From Distichodus sexfasciatus (Eukaryota; Chordata; Actinopteri; Characiformes; Distichodontidae), in the NCBI GenBank assembly GCA_032718565.1, contig JAVGVS010000163.1, positions 97,501 to 161,500 on the forward strand: a stretch of DNA of 64,000 nt. The letters run 5' to 3'. Each line of letters opens with the position of its first letter. Positions within the stretch are counted from its first letter, which is position 1. Positions 11,230 to 22,510 of the stretch are shown here, piece by piece. The notes below the pieces were generated by a model that saw nothing but the letters and a program-made list of their open reading frames with translations, was not told the DNA's origin and searched no databases. A program made the translations under genes and the position numbers.

Positions 11230-11900
11230 AACTGCTTAACAACAGCCCATGTTCCTAAAGCTTCTCCGCCTCTAGCAGTTGGCTTGCTTTCTTCCTTGAA
11301 AATTTTGAATCCTGCCACCAAGGGGTTAAGTGTTGGCTTGGTTAAAAGGAGGATTTTGGGGCTTCGTGTTAGTGCCATTCTCCGCCGCAGAGTATCCATC
11401 TGATAAAAATATACTTCAAGCCTTCATAAGCGCATATATATAAATTCTGGCGCTGCAGGTATGAGCGGCCGTCTCTGATTAAACATCATTCCTCTTGTTC
11501 TCGGTGCCTGTGCCCGCTGCGGGACTGTAGATTAGCTCTCAATCACAGCATGGCCATCCAGCGCTCTAATAACAGTAATCCCGTCAAAGGATCCGGGGGA
11601 GCTGAATAAACTCGGAGCGACGAGAGCCCGGGCTCCGTCTCGAAATGAGCTCGCCTTGCGCATTGGCCGTACTTCCGCCGCGACGTGCTGTATATATAAC
11701 ACAACATGTCATTTGGCGCTCCTTCATATGTTGCTCCGAAGACACAATCAACGGTAAATGGAGGAGAATCTCGACTCGCTCAAGAGGTATTCATTATGCC
11801 CGAAGGCCTTAAGAGTCTTCAGAGAAACTACACAATAATAGGGAGACGACGAAGCCGGCAGAGCGACGGATGGCCTCCGTATGATTAGAGACATTGCTTT
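11230..11900. other. Repeat-free, GC-balanced island; possible regulatory DNA
   Basis: Unlike the AT-rich flanks, this stretch has no repeats and keeps CpGs. It contains compact unique sequence such as 'gctctaataacagtaatccc'. The 60-codon open frame at 11706-11888 is not convincing. It could be a conserved regulatory element, but only comparison with another fish would show it. Confidence 0.25.
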
Positions 11901-12389
11901 GAGAGAGAGATCAAAAAATGCCCCACTTCAAGCCACTTGGGTTTGTTGCATTTATCTTCATATTACTCTTGACCTGGGCTTACAAATAAGCCACAATAAT
12001 GAATATGCTGACCTGCGTGCGTCCAGGTGTACGCCAGCGAATGGTGCGCAGAATTAGCAGTGTTTTCCAAAAAATATTAGGATCAAAGAGAATCAAAAAG
12101 AATGTAAAAGTGATTTTCCAACTTCGGAGGGAATAAAGATGATCTCCGACATGGCTTGCAACGTTATGGTGGAAACTGGAGCTATTGTGTTGATATTGAT
12201 GAGTTCCAGTGTTGGTTTGACGAAGACAGGTAGGGTGTGGGCGTAGGTTTTTAGGTACTGGTAAGGACATGATTGTACCTCCAAAAAATTGAAGTTTTAG
12301 TATGTGAGATTCCATCTTCACAAGGGAAAATGCCGTTATAAAAGAGTTCCACCCAATAGACTACTGTAGCCCATGTGGCACACTCTCAT
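11901..12389. other. Intergenic, nothing assigned
   Basis: Two overlapping minus-strand open frames (113 and 63 codons) have no domain and overlap each other. No other feature. Confidence 0.35.
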
Positions 12390-12440
12390 TGCATCACAGC
12401 ACGTTCTTGGCAGCTGCGAGATGCAGTCGGAGGATGGAAG
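12390..12440 (-). repeat. Interspersed repeat 'GACTGCAT..GCAGCTGCCAAG'
   Basis: A short block read here as 'gcatcacagcac...ttggcagctgcgagatgcag' recurs at 19622-19672 in the same orientation and at 26195-26245, 30275-30325 and 54283-54330 in the opposite one. Five related copies in 64 kb mark an old dispersed repeat, probably the end of a SINE or LINE. The source is not identified. Confidence 0.55.
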
Positions 12441-12482
12441 CCAGAACTTGTGTCAAAATGTATGAGCCTGAAAAGCAAAACA

Positions 12483-12630
12483 GACAGACCTTACACATTT
12501 AAGTTTCCCAGTCGAGGATTAAGCCTAATCCTAAACTAGCTTTGAGTTTGAATGGTAAATGTCCATTGGTACAACAACTTAGAACAAGACTAGGCTTAAT
12601 CCAGGAGCAGGAAATCAGCCTTGTATGTCG
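12483..12630. mobile_element. Foldback MITE, diverged copy
   Basis: 'gaggattaagcctaatccta' and 'gactaggcttaatccagg' are the two arms of the foldback family described at 8921-9043, with 'tccattggtacaacaactta' between them. Confidence 0.65.
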
Positions 12631-13267
12631 AAAGTGTTGGTGAAAACCTACTGTTTAAAAGTGGCTTCCCCAGCACTGACAATATGGGATGAATGTGTGT
12701 GTGTGTGTTAATGCATCTGAGTTTGTGCGTCCACCAGCAGTCCTTCACGGCCAAGTGGGTAGATAGTGGAGGTCACAACATCTCTTCCAGAAGGTTGCAG
12801 CAGGTAGAAGATCCCAGCTGCTTACGTGGTGCCAAAGGTCATCAAGACTTCCCTAAGGTCTTGTCACTCGTAGCCACAATCTATTGTCGGCCGTTGTTGG
12901 TGTAAGTTGATATTCTCTTGGAACTGCTCACCAGAAGCTGGCCAAGTGATAATATCAGAAGAGAACAGATTACAGTCACAACCTTTCACTTTCTGTCACT
13001 CATCTGTCTAAATCACAGCAGGCAATTGCAGTCTCGTTGGAACACAGCATTTATATTTAGCTTGCAAAACCACCCAGTTCTTATATGAACGCTGTTAGAG
13101 CTTAGTTTCTTTATAGTCACAAATTTCCCTTTGCATCGTTAATTCTTTTTCCTGTGTCATTTCACTTTATTTTATACTTCCTATGTTCTAACTCCCTATG
13201 TCTTGATATGATTCATGTAGTTATGTTGCTTTATGTCTTTTCACTTTAATCTTCTACACACATACAC
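12631..13267. other. Intergenic, nothing assigned
   Basis: A short (GT)n lies at about 12693-12708. Otherwise the sequence is unique with no supported feature. Confidence 0.4.
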
Positions 13268-13271
13268 AAAT

Positions 13272-13916
13272 GTGACCCTCCACGGCAAAACCAGTCGCTT
13301 GTCGAAAATTTTCTAAATTGAGTTATGTTATCATGAAAGGGCATAAATCAAGCTTCAAAACGATACGTATATGGAATGAATGGGACGACATATGACTGAG
13401 ATATCAACATTCAAAGGAGTCGGGTTTCTCCTGTCACGTCAAGTGAGAAACGGAGAAATCTGCCTTTGAAGTTGACTATCGTCGTAGCACTCACAGACGC
13501 TCGGTGCGGTCGCGGCTACGTTTGCATTTACGGTAGCCTACGCTGCATTCACAGCCACACGGATAGCCTACCTGCGTTAGGTTAACTGAACTCGGGAGAC
13601 GGAGATGGATTCCGGAGAAATATCTTCACGCTAGACAACGAGTGGATTTACCGTAAATATTGAAGTAGAGCGGTCAAAACAGAAACTTTTAACATTCTGC
13701 TGGAATTGAATTCCTCACCTCAAGAAAGTCACGTTTTTAGGATGGAAAGGGTAAGTTTTTCAGCCAAATTTATTCACAACAGTACAGTATAGACCTTCCA
13801 CTGTTTCAAAACACTAAAAACAAAAAATCAGATATTTTACCCCACGCAACATAAACGCTCGTTTTTCTCGGAACCCTCCGTTGCGACAAGCGACTGGTTT
13901 TGCCGTGGAGGGTCAC
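13272..13916. mobile_element. GTGACCCTCCAC-ended transposon, copy 2 (full length)
   Basis: A 645-bp element with ends 'gtgaccctccacggcaaaac' and its inverse 'gttttgccgtggagggtcac'. The inverted repeats are about 35 bp, reaching 'gtcgcttgtcg'. It is flanked by a perfect 4-bp duplication AAAT at 13268-13271 and 13917-13920. The interior is almost the same as copies at 29533 and 33506, so the copies are fairly young. It has no transposase and must be mobilised in trans. Confidence 0.9.
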
Positions 13917-13920
13917 AAAT

Positions 13921-16452
13921 AGTGCTAACAAATCAGTGCTGACCCTTTTGTGCTGCATTTTTGACTTGTGCTTGGACCCCTCTCGTTGCCACTTGCGGCT
14001 GTATTTCCGTTCTGTTTTCCTGTGTACCCAACATCTGTAGTGGTTGTGAACTGTTTCACGACAGATTTTTTGCAAACCCCTGCGTTGAATGTACTCTGCA
14101 TTTGGGTCCATCGAATAATCGTTACAGTATCTTTAAAGCAAGGGATGCATTTTTGCTCGAATCTTCCAAACACGTTCAGGCTTCATTTTAATAACTGATA
14201 CCACTGCTGAAACGTAATCAAAAGTGCGTCTCTCTCAAGTGGTCCATCGCACCGCCGAGATTTGCTCGTACCATTGGCGTTGGTCCAAATCCTTCTATAC
14301 TGGGCTACGTTCGGTCTGCGCGGAAGCGTTGCAAATCATAAGTGAGGGAAATGCCATAAACGTGTCATGAAATGCTTTAATGCACTCCTAATGCACTTCT
14401 CCCAGCAGCTATAGGAGAGATTTAATAACAGTGCGCGAGGAAAAGGGCACCCGAGCAGCTGAACTAATTCTTGGAATGAATCCCATCTACATATTGCCCA
14501 GCTGAAGCTCCCGAGAGTGGAATACTGAGATTTTGGCATTCAATTCCACCCCAAAATCTGCTCAGACGGATTGAGTGAGGACAGACTTTATATTGTCTGG
14601 AAAATAAATACACGCTTTTCATTCATGAGATGAGAAACGGATGATGAAATCGTTACTAAGACTAAAAAAAAGGTCACTTTGTTAGGACGGAATAATTCAC
14701 TATATGAAATATATCTCAATATGGACATTAATGACGGGTACACAAGAAATGACGCTGCAGTAATTTTTCTAGCAAAATAAAAATGTTTATAAAAATAGCT
14801 GAATCATTATAGAAAGATTTGTGCTAATAATAATAAAATTGCCTCTTTGTTTTTTTTAAGTGGGAATTGTTCCTGTTTGAACCTTATCATGTCATGAAAA
14901 GGGAGAATATATTTTCTTTTATGCCATGATGTGTTCGATTTAGTTTGTTTTTAACCTCATATTGCACATCCCATAATGTGGCGTACAAAGCTTTCCATTG
15001 ATCGCTTTGAATTGCTAGTTGATGAAATTATTAACAGCACAGATTATACAGAACCAAACTCTACCAAATCCATGTTGGCTTTGCTGAGCGCAGATTGTAG
15101 AGCCAAACTGCATTCATTCCCTGTTTGTTGTGTTGCACTTTAGAATCTAGACATTCGAGATCCTTTTAGGAGTAAAAAACGGTTTTAATGCTTTTCAGGA
15201 CCTTTTTTTTTTTTGATTTTGCAGTAGAAGCACCTTGTCTAAAATACATCTGAGCAAATTTAAACAAATTGGACACCGGATCATTTACCTCGCTTCAGGG
15301 CAAAACAGCGATGTAAAGCTACACCCTGGAAAACAATGCGGGGAGCTTTGGAAGGGCTGAGAAACGTGCAGGACAAAGACAAATTGATACGGAAGGGGTC
15401 AGAAGAGTTAAATTGCCGGGGGCTATATTTGGGGAGGATGTCGCAGTGCTCTCACCATTCCCCGGAGTTTACCGTTTTCACACGAGCTGAGCTTTGGCAC
15501 CTAGACTAACTCTCAAGGCACACGACTGCACAGCAGTGTTAAAAGGTCAATAAGAATGGAGATATTGAGTGTTAGGAGGAGAAGCTACTTCTGGGGCTTT
15601 GAATTCACATGAGTGCTGAAAATCCTACTTTTAGGGTTATCGCTGCGATCAATAATAGGCCGTTTGTTCTGTATATTAGACTGAATTTTTGAAAGAAAAA
15701 TGTTTCGCTGGTTAGGTCACACTGCTTTTTGCTGTATAAGAGAGACGTTTTAACCGGCATTCTTCTTCCAGTTCTCTTTTCATGTCGCTCTCGTTTTTCT
15801 TACAAATGGACAAACACTCCCCGTCCTGCATGGCGGCCCACTTGTCAATCAAAGCTGGGCTACAGACGTCTATTTGACGGTAATATTTCTCTCAGCGCGG
15901 CGTCTCATTTGTTCTCCCTGTTCATAATTTCGTTTTTTTTTTTAACACACCCTTTCCTCAGCTCGCCAGAACCCTCCTCCTCCTCCTCCTTCTCCTCCAC
16001 CTCCCCCCAAGCCCTGTCATTTCTGATCTGGGTGGAACCGCTCCGTTCGGGTCAGTGGCTCAGAGCCGCGCTATTCGCCGGGGGAACCGGAGGAGGGATT
16101 TACATCTCTGGGCCAGAGTTTTCCCCTCCATTTGTTAGAATGCCAGGTCACTGCTCTGCTCCGCTGGCGGAGGCAAGATAATGGCTCCTGCGTCGGCTCC
16201 CGTTCATTACGCACTCAGTGCCTCTGACCTTGCTCAGGGGTTTGGGGATGGAGTCTGCGTGAGGGGCCATCGGGGGGCTTCTGATGGTCCGCCGACCTGC
16301 CGCCGTTACACCAACCCCGACACCGACGACACCTATTGGGACGATTTCTTGGCAGCTTGAAGCCAGGACACAATATACTCAGGCTGTCCGCTTCCTTACC
16401 AGGATCAATATAACTGCCAGTTGTTTTTCCATCTTAATATAGCTTGAAGTCT
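13921..16452. other. Repeat-poor intergenic DNA
   Basis: No gene and few repeats. Open frames of 76-150 codons (for example 15729-16181, rich in Ser, Phe and Pro from pyrimidine-rich DNA) show no domain. Position 15960-16330 is GC-rich and CpG-containing. The stretch may include regulatory DNA, but nothing specific can be named. Confidence 0.35.
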
Positions 16453-17240
16453 AGGGACGCAACAGTCTGATATCTGATATCTGATATTGGTCCGATACCG
16501 ACTCAAACAGCAGGATCAGTTTTATATATTAACTTTATTCTCTACTACGTACATGTATATAGAGAGACGAGACGACATGGCTCCAGTTTCTACGAGTACT
16601 CAAGTCCAAGACTAGATTTTGAAAGTCTCGGGTCTTGTCTCGGACTCGGCCGTATTTGTACTCGGTCTTATCATGGACTCGGACAAAGAGGACTCGGGAT
16701 TTTATTTGGAGACCAGCCGAGAATCTCTGAGAATATTACTATTAAAACTCTTTGAGACCGACGCAGGCGTTTTGCGTTGTTTATTAATTAGTGTTTAAAT
16801 AACTCACAATCCCTTTAACTTACAGAAACCACACACATACCGTCGGAATCATAAGACTTTGCACTTACCGGACATTATATTCATTCCTCTGTAAATTATT
16901 TCTGAGTAATTCACAAAAAAAACTGAAGCAATGACATAAAATAATATTATTTGAGATGTAAACACGAGTTAGCACTCAAAAGCAAGTCCTTTGCATAGCT
17001 AGACACGTTTTGTTAGACGTTAATGGAGCGTTAAATTTTCGTTTCATCAAAATTATTGGTGGTGACGCATCTCCACCATTCACACACCATTTTATGCTCA
17101 GGCGTCCAGGTGTCCTACCACCAGACCAACACTACCACACACTGCTGTACACACAAAAATGAACCCGGTCGCTGATATCGGATCTGTGTGCAATACTAGC
17201 CCACGGCCAAAGCTCAAGTATTTGGTGTCTGGCCTTAAAG
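16453..17240. mobile_element. Degenerate, composite DNA transposon region
   Basis: The left end 'tagggacgcaacagtctgat' followed by 'gatattggtccgataccg', and a related piece at about 17170 ('cgctgatatcggatctgtgt'), look like the ends of a hAT-like 'GATATCGG' element. Between them, 16570-16735 holds the 'actcaagtccaagact' / 'gtctcggactcgg' repeat also seen in the opposite sense at 2946. Borders are uncertain. Confidence 0.4.
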
Positions 17241-18337
17241 CAAAGTTTAGCTCAGTGCATCCCATGTAAAGTCCCTCCTCCGCAACACGTATGCTATATG
17301 CAGATTCGTGTTAGATGGAGGCCTGTTGCTAATGGCTTTATGCAAATATCGGTACGTATCGTACGCAAATGTTGCAGGATTTCAATGTTACGACCATCCG
17401 CCGTTCTCCCTTTTTCCCTTTCTCTCTCGAACAGCCAGTTTGGTCGTGTGCGGAGCCTAAAAGCATTAAATCTCCACCAAAGCCACAGCATTAGACCTCG
17501 GCCAACTGTAATGCATTAGGCACTTGGGCTCTTAACCTTGCTCAATAACAGAAATATTAGCCAGGTATGTTAATGCTTCTGCGAGGTTTCCATGGCGGCC
17601 GCGCTTCTCGGCACGGCGCAACAAAAGAGATGATAACGCAACCATACCATCCGTATGCTATTAACAAAATGGGAACTAAACATCTTCCCCCCCCCTCCTT
17701 CTCGCCCCCTGCCTTCCACCGATAATGTCGCATGCGCTCTCCTTTTTTCCACCGCCGTGAGTGGGTAGTATTCCCAGGAGCCATTTCGGAAAAGTGCTTG
17801 GAAAGCCGCATGGAGGAGGCCACTTAGATCCGTTGGGTCCAGTGTGTGGGATTATTATTCGGAAAAGCTACGAGACCCTCCTCTCGGTCTCTCTCCCCCT
17901 ACACACACATCATTTTCCTAATTGGCGTGTTAATGCCATGTTGTTTTTGAGGTTGGCTGCCACAGAACTTTGCCGTATCACAAAAATAACTTGTGCATTA
18001 TCCAAACTTGCAAGCCAAGCAGGGCTCATTCTGCAACAAATTTAAGCAAGACGTACCCTAACTTTTTTATTAGAGTGAAGTGTTCAAAACCAAGCGGCAG
18101 TATCTTAAACAAGCGTTGGATAAAATGAGTGTCAAACATGAGACCAAATAACAGTGACTATAAGAAAGTTCTCTCAGTAATATTGTAATATTAACGTGTA
18201 AAAGAGTGAAATAAGCTCATTACGTTGTCGTGTGATGTGAGTGTGAGAGTGCGTGGCGTTTTGTTCATTATTGCAACAGGTTTTACATCAATATGTTTGA
18301 GGTTATTTGTAAAGATTCCTGAACATGTTTAGATTAG
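17241..18337. other. Intergenic, nothing assigned
   Basis: Unique sequence with a moderately GC-rich patch (17560-17900). Short antiparallel open frames are present but none resembles a known protein. Confidence 0.35.
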
Positions 18338-19045
18338 GGCTGTGCGATATGGCAAAAAAATCATATTGCAGTACATTTTGAGCCCTAGGCGATAGACGGT
18401 ATATATGTATATATGTCGTTATCCTTTAACTTTCATTCAAATGTAATATATAAATGTAAATATTTTACATTCATGTTTTTACTTAGTTCTTAGCTTTATT
18501 TATTTACTTTTTCAAATTTCTTTTATTTACAATGACTTGCACAGTCTCACGGGGGAGCCAGGTGTTCATTTCAGATTCTTTAATCACTTCTGCCATTACA
18601 TAAAAAGAACGTTTCTTGCCAAATCCGTCGATCGGAACGTGGCGTGTCGAGCGGCAGACGGAGCGGTTCCTTTGTCGAAACATAAGGGGCCAGGCCAGAA
18701 AAGTAATGGCGCATTCTTTGGCTTCTCTCGTATTCAACAGCGTATATTTTGCAGATTATGTTTTTCTGCTCAGCATCCGAGACGCTAAATCCAAACCATG
18801 TCCAGATCATGGACGTTGCACCGGTCTTATTAACGAGCTGCTCTTCCGTACGCTCTCTCTCCATTTTCTGAAAACAAATGCCTGGTGGTGTGGTTTTCGC
18901 GCATTTGACGCGACTTGATTACGTCATTTTCACGGGCAAGGAGCAGAAATTTCAGCGGCATGCCGGTATGATCAAAATCTCTATCGTTGGCCAAATTTAT
19001 ATCGCATACCTTTTATACCGTTTATACCGTCCACTCCTAGTTTAG
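18338..19045 (-). mobile_element. hAT-type transposon relic ('GGGCTGTGCGATATGG' ends)
   Basis: The left end is 'gggctgtgcgatatggcaaa'. The right side has the mirrored 'ggccaaatttatatcgcata' and 'ccttttataccg'. Fish hAT elements of the 'GGGCTGGGCGATATGG' class have this structure. The interior at 18540-18950 is read on the minus strand and contains a damaged BED zinc-finger coding piece (18709-18864). It is therefore an internally deleted former autonomous element rather than a pure MITE. Confidence 0.6.
18709..18864 (-). pseudogene. hAT transposase BED-finger fragment (broken)
   Basis: The minus-strand frame reads a typical start of a hAT/ZBED-type BED zinc finger. A hydrophobic-aromatic block 'IWTWFGF' is followed by 'DAEQKNIICKI', then directly 'YAVEYERSQRMR'. 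In intact relatives the first Cys is followed two residues later by a second Cys and then by a His-containing NTTNL-like helix before the 'EYE' block. Here the second Cys and that helix are missing, so an internal deletion has removed the zinc-binding residues. The frame then degenerates. The fragment starts at an ATG at 18864 but should not be translated into a working protein. Confidence 0.55.
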
Positions 19046-19109
19046 ACTGATTTCTGAGGACAGAAACAGGACAAGTATTCGTTCAGATTTAGTTTGTACT
19101 CTTTAACAA

Positions 19110-19560
19110 GTTCCCACAATATGGAATTTCGATGGAATATAATCGATGCATCGCGACGCAGACGCGGACAATTCCGTATCGATGCAGTAACAGATCGCAA
19201 TCGATCATAACCGAGGTTTTAAACGGCGGTCCGCTGCCCCCTAGAGGTCTGTGGCTGCATTGCAGGTGGTCCATTGCAAACTCCCTCTGAGTCTGACCGG
19301 TGGTCCCTGGGACAGAAGCAGTTGAAAACCCCTGAATTATTTCATGACACTGCTTGGTGATTTTCCGTCTACAACATAAAAATTCAAGTTCAAAAGAACA
19401 TCCCGGTAGTAACTATGGTTGCCCAATCTGCGTGCAATGTGAAGTAATGTAGAAAAATTGCATTGAGATATCGTATCCAATCGAGACCAGTGAAGGTTCA
19501 CACCTCTACAAAAGCTGTCACTTTTCCTGTAACTTTTTAAAAGCAGTAACGTATATATTT
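19110..19560. mobile_element. MITE-like DNA transposon, copy 2
   Basis: Second copy of the element at 530-830: 'cgaggttttaaacggcggtc', 'cgctgccccctagagg', 'gagtctgaccggtggtccct', 'agcagttgaaaacccctg', then 'actgcttggtgattttcc'. It is preceded by 'ataatcgatgcatcgcgac' and followed by 'gagatatcgtatccaatcga', a possible outer element with ATCGAT-type ends. Confidence 0.5.
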
Positions 19561-19621
19561 TTTCTCTTTTACCAAAGATTTTCAACTACTGGGTGTTTCT
19601 GATACCCGTGCCCACCGTTAT

Positions 19622-19672
19622 GGCATCACAGCACACTCGTGGCAGCTGCGGGATGGAGTCGGAGGATGGAGT
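19622..19672 (-). repeat. Interspersed repeat, same family as 12390
   Basis: 'gcatcacagcacactcgtgg' and 'cagctgcgggatggagtcgg' match the block at 12390-12440 closely. Confidence 0.55.
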
Positions 19673-19747
19673 CCACCTTGGCAAGATTCCGTGGCTGCGA
19701 AATTGCTTTGATGTAAGTAGCTACTTTATCTCAGTAGCTTTTGTGTA

Positions 19748-19990
19748 GGTGAAAGTGAATGATTGTCATTGTGAACACAGCACAGCACACAGTGCACCAC
19801 AACCAAATCTGACCTCTGCATTTAACCCATCCATGAAGGAGCAGTGGGCAGCTGACCTGGGCAGTACATGTCAGCTGCCCAAGTGTGTGGGGACGGTACC
19901 ATGGTCATGAGTACCTCTGTGCCTCTGGTACCTTTACTAGTCCCGGATTTGAACAGGCGACCTTCCAATCACGGGACGAACTCCCTAACC
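19748..19990 (-). mobile_element. tRNA-derived SINE, minus strand
   Basis: The reverse-complement order is tRNA-like head (within 19930-19990), body and tail. The tail 'gattgtcattgtgaacacag' and body 'gacctctgcatttaacccat', 'ggagcagtgggcagctgac' match 243-473 closely. The head is more decayed than the body. Confidence 0.75.
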
Positions 19991-22427
19991 ACTCTTGGAC
20001 CACTACAACAAATGTAGACCCCCAGCCAACTGTCTCCTGTATGCTGCCTGTAAAGCAAATTTGAAAGCAGCCAGACATATGTTGAAAACCGTTCTAATAA
20101 CCATCCAAATGTCCGGCGTTTATAGTCTGTACTGTCCTGCCCTCTCGGTCCGTCCCATATAACCTCCTCCGTCTCGGCTGCACACCTCTTCCCAACGGTG
20201 ACATCAAAAGCCACCGAGACGAGAAGGAAAAGGAATCAAGCTACTGTATAAATCTACAGTCCTTTCAGACCGTCGCCGAGGACAACCCCGAAGCGCAACT
20301 GTCTCTTATTGTTGGCCTTGTTGAATCTCTGTCATCTTGCCTTTAATAGCTGTGATCAAATTGGTGGCGGCAAAGAGAGACCGCTGCGAGGAGAATGGCC
20401 CCCGGCTCGGGCCCATGCCCACTGCCGAGCCACTATTATTACTGCGTAAAGCTGTTGCTGTGCATTCGCCGCAATTATATTCACTTAAGAGGCTCCCTCG
20501 GAGGCGCGCCTCGGCGATTTCAAGTTGCTCCTTTCAGCCGCGTGGATCTAGACGTTGGAAGTTCTCGTTTCTGGGGAAAACGGGGGGGGCGTGTGCTGGC
20601 AAAAAAAAAAAAGATTTCTTCTTCTTTTTCTTCTTCCTCTGTGGCTTCAGAAAAAGGGGGGGAAAAGGGGGCCAGACATTACACGGCATCGCAAACGTTT
20701 TTGAGAAAGGATGCGTGAAAAATGGACGAGGATTTTACTTCCCTCGAACGCTAGCGTTTATCGGCTGCGTTTTAGCTCGGCTCTTCTTAAAACAAAAGCG
20801 TTATTCATTGCAAAATTACAAGCGTCAATTGTGCGCCGTCTCAAATTTACCACTTTGTCGATTCATTGTAAAGTTTCCTAATGGACTGTGTTATGCCCCG
20901 AGACGCGCGGAAAGTGGGAATAAAATGAAACAATGCAACCTTCAGAGCAGAACAAAAGCCAACTCCCCCCTCGCTATCACCGCCATGTTTTTGCAACTGT
21001 CCCTCGCTCTTGCGCTCGCCGAACAATGGCATTCAGCTTTAACGCCACAAATTCTCCTGTTCGCCTCCCTCTTTTTCACCTCCCTTCTTTCTGTCGACGA
21101 CTCAAAGGTCCGCTCGGCTGACGAGCCCCCTCTGTGCGCGAGCCCTTGATTAATGATGTGGAAAACACGTCGCCTTTTCAGCTGATTAAGTAAAATTGAC
21201 TGGATTTTTACATTTTAAAATAAAGTGACCGCGTGCATGCTTGAAGTGACCCAGAGGAGGGAAAAATAAAGGCTGCCACGTTCGCCGTCGGGGCAGAGCT
21301 CGCATTCGGCGGCGGCAGGTCTGAGAGCCGGGCTGTTTCCTCAAGCAGAATAAAACACTCTGTCACCAGCCGATGACAGTACCCGATGCCCGATGTGTGC
21401 CGCCACACGGAAACGCGGAAAAGGCTGGCCAGAGGAGCGAGAAAAATTTCCAGAAGTTTCCAATTTCCCATTACGTTATTGACCACTGGGGCATTCTGGA
21501 TTCGGCTCGCTCCCGCCACTCAGGGAACAAAGATTTTTGGGGGGGGGGTTGGCGGAAAATTATAAGGATGTTGACGTGGCTGTCAGGGGTGTTTGTTTTC
21601 CCGTGGACGCTTCATGTCATGGTGACACATCTCGTAAATGATGCATTTTATCAAAAGGGTATAGCCAAAGTGAGCTGTTTGCACTGTAAATGAAGCGGAC
21701 ACGTGCTGTTCTGTAATGTCATTTTCCAATCCTGTCAATGCTGGGTTAAAAGTAGAAGGGAATGTTATTGAGGAGTAAGTAGCAGAGCCGTAGAGCACCT
21801 AAAATGCAGAAAATATTGTTTCTAATGAATGAAGCAGCAAGAAGTCTTTCACCTGACTGCAACCAACTCTCTAACGCCGCTTTGCAGTGAACCCAGGTCA
21901 GACATCCGTCAGAAAACACTCGACGACCTTCACGTTTCACCTCCAAAACTCACGCCGCCGCTCTTCAAATCCCGATGTGCCTCCTCGCCGTTTCCAGAAG
22001 TGGGCGGTGAGAAGAGCAAACAAACTTTTCTACATACTGTATTTCTAAGTACAGAACAACACCCCCCAACCTCCCAAATCCCTCAGTGTCGGGAATAATT
22101 ATGGCCCCGTTCCCGGCAGCATCGATCATGCGCTGTGCAGATCGTTGCTCTTTCGGAGGAGGAGGTCCCTCTTCATCAGCATCAAACCCGTTTGAGCGGA
22201 AAAACTGCAGTGTCCAAATGATGTTTACACTCGGGCTCTGATGTCTCTACTTAGTGATATACCCAGTGCAGCGGGCATACTTCCCCTCGCCAGGGCCGCG
22301 CCAAGCTTAATGATCCATCGCTTATCGGACGCCAATAACATTATGTGGCCGTTTATGGAAAAGGCTAAACAGTCTGATGGGAAATGTCTCTCAAAACAGC
22401 AATGTGGAAACAAAATCTTACATGTAT
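19991..22427. other. Unique, repeat-poor, GC-richer region
   Basis: Almost no repeats and frequent CpGs. An 813-base stop-free stretch runs at 20337-21149, but it has no recognisable domain, its first codon is TTG, and it crosses homopolymer runs such as A12 near 20601. I read it as non-coding. A unique, GC-balanced region this far 5' of fst is a reasonable place for regulatory DNA. Confidence 0.35.
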
Positions 22428-22510
22428 TGAATTGTGAATCATTTTGTGAATCGTGAATCGATTTTGAATCGGATCGAATGCTGAGATTTTCAGAATCGTG
22501 CATCCCTAAA
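22428..22510 (-). mobile_element. hAT-like MITE end ('GGGATGCACGATTC')
   Basis: On the minus strand this reads 'tttagggatgcacgattctg' followed by repeated 'gattcacgattca' units. It is the same end as at 58493, which reads 'ctaggggtgcacgattcgga' on the plus strand. Only one end is present. Confidence 0.5.

Noticed and set aside
15729..16181. 150-codon open frame rich in Ser, Phe and Pro
   Set aside because: The composition follows from pyrimidine-rich DNA. No domain and no splice context.
20337..21149. 270-codon open frame, the longest in the window
   Set aside because: It starts at a TTG, crosses homopolymer runs, has no domain, signal or family motif, and overlaps other open frames of similar quality. 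GC-rich DNA has few stop codons by chance.
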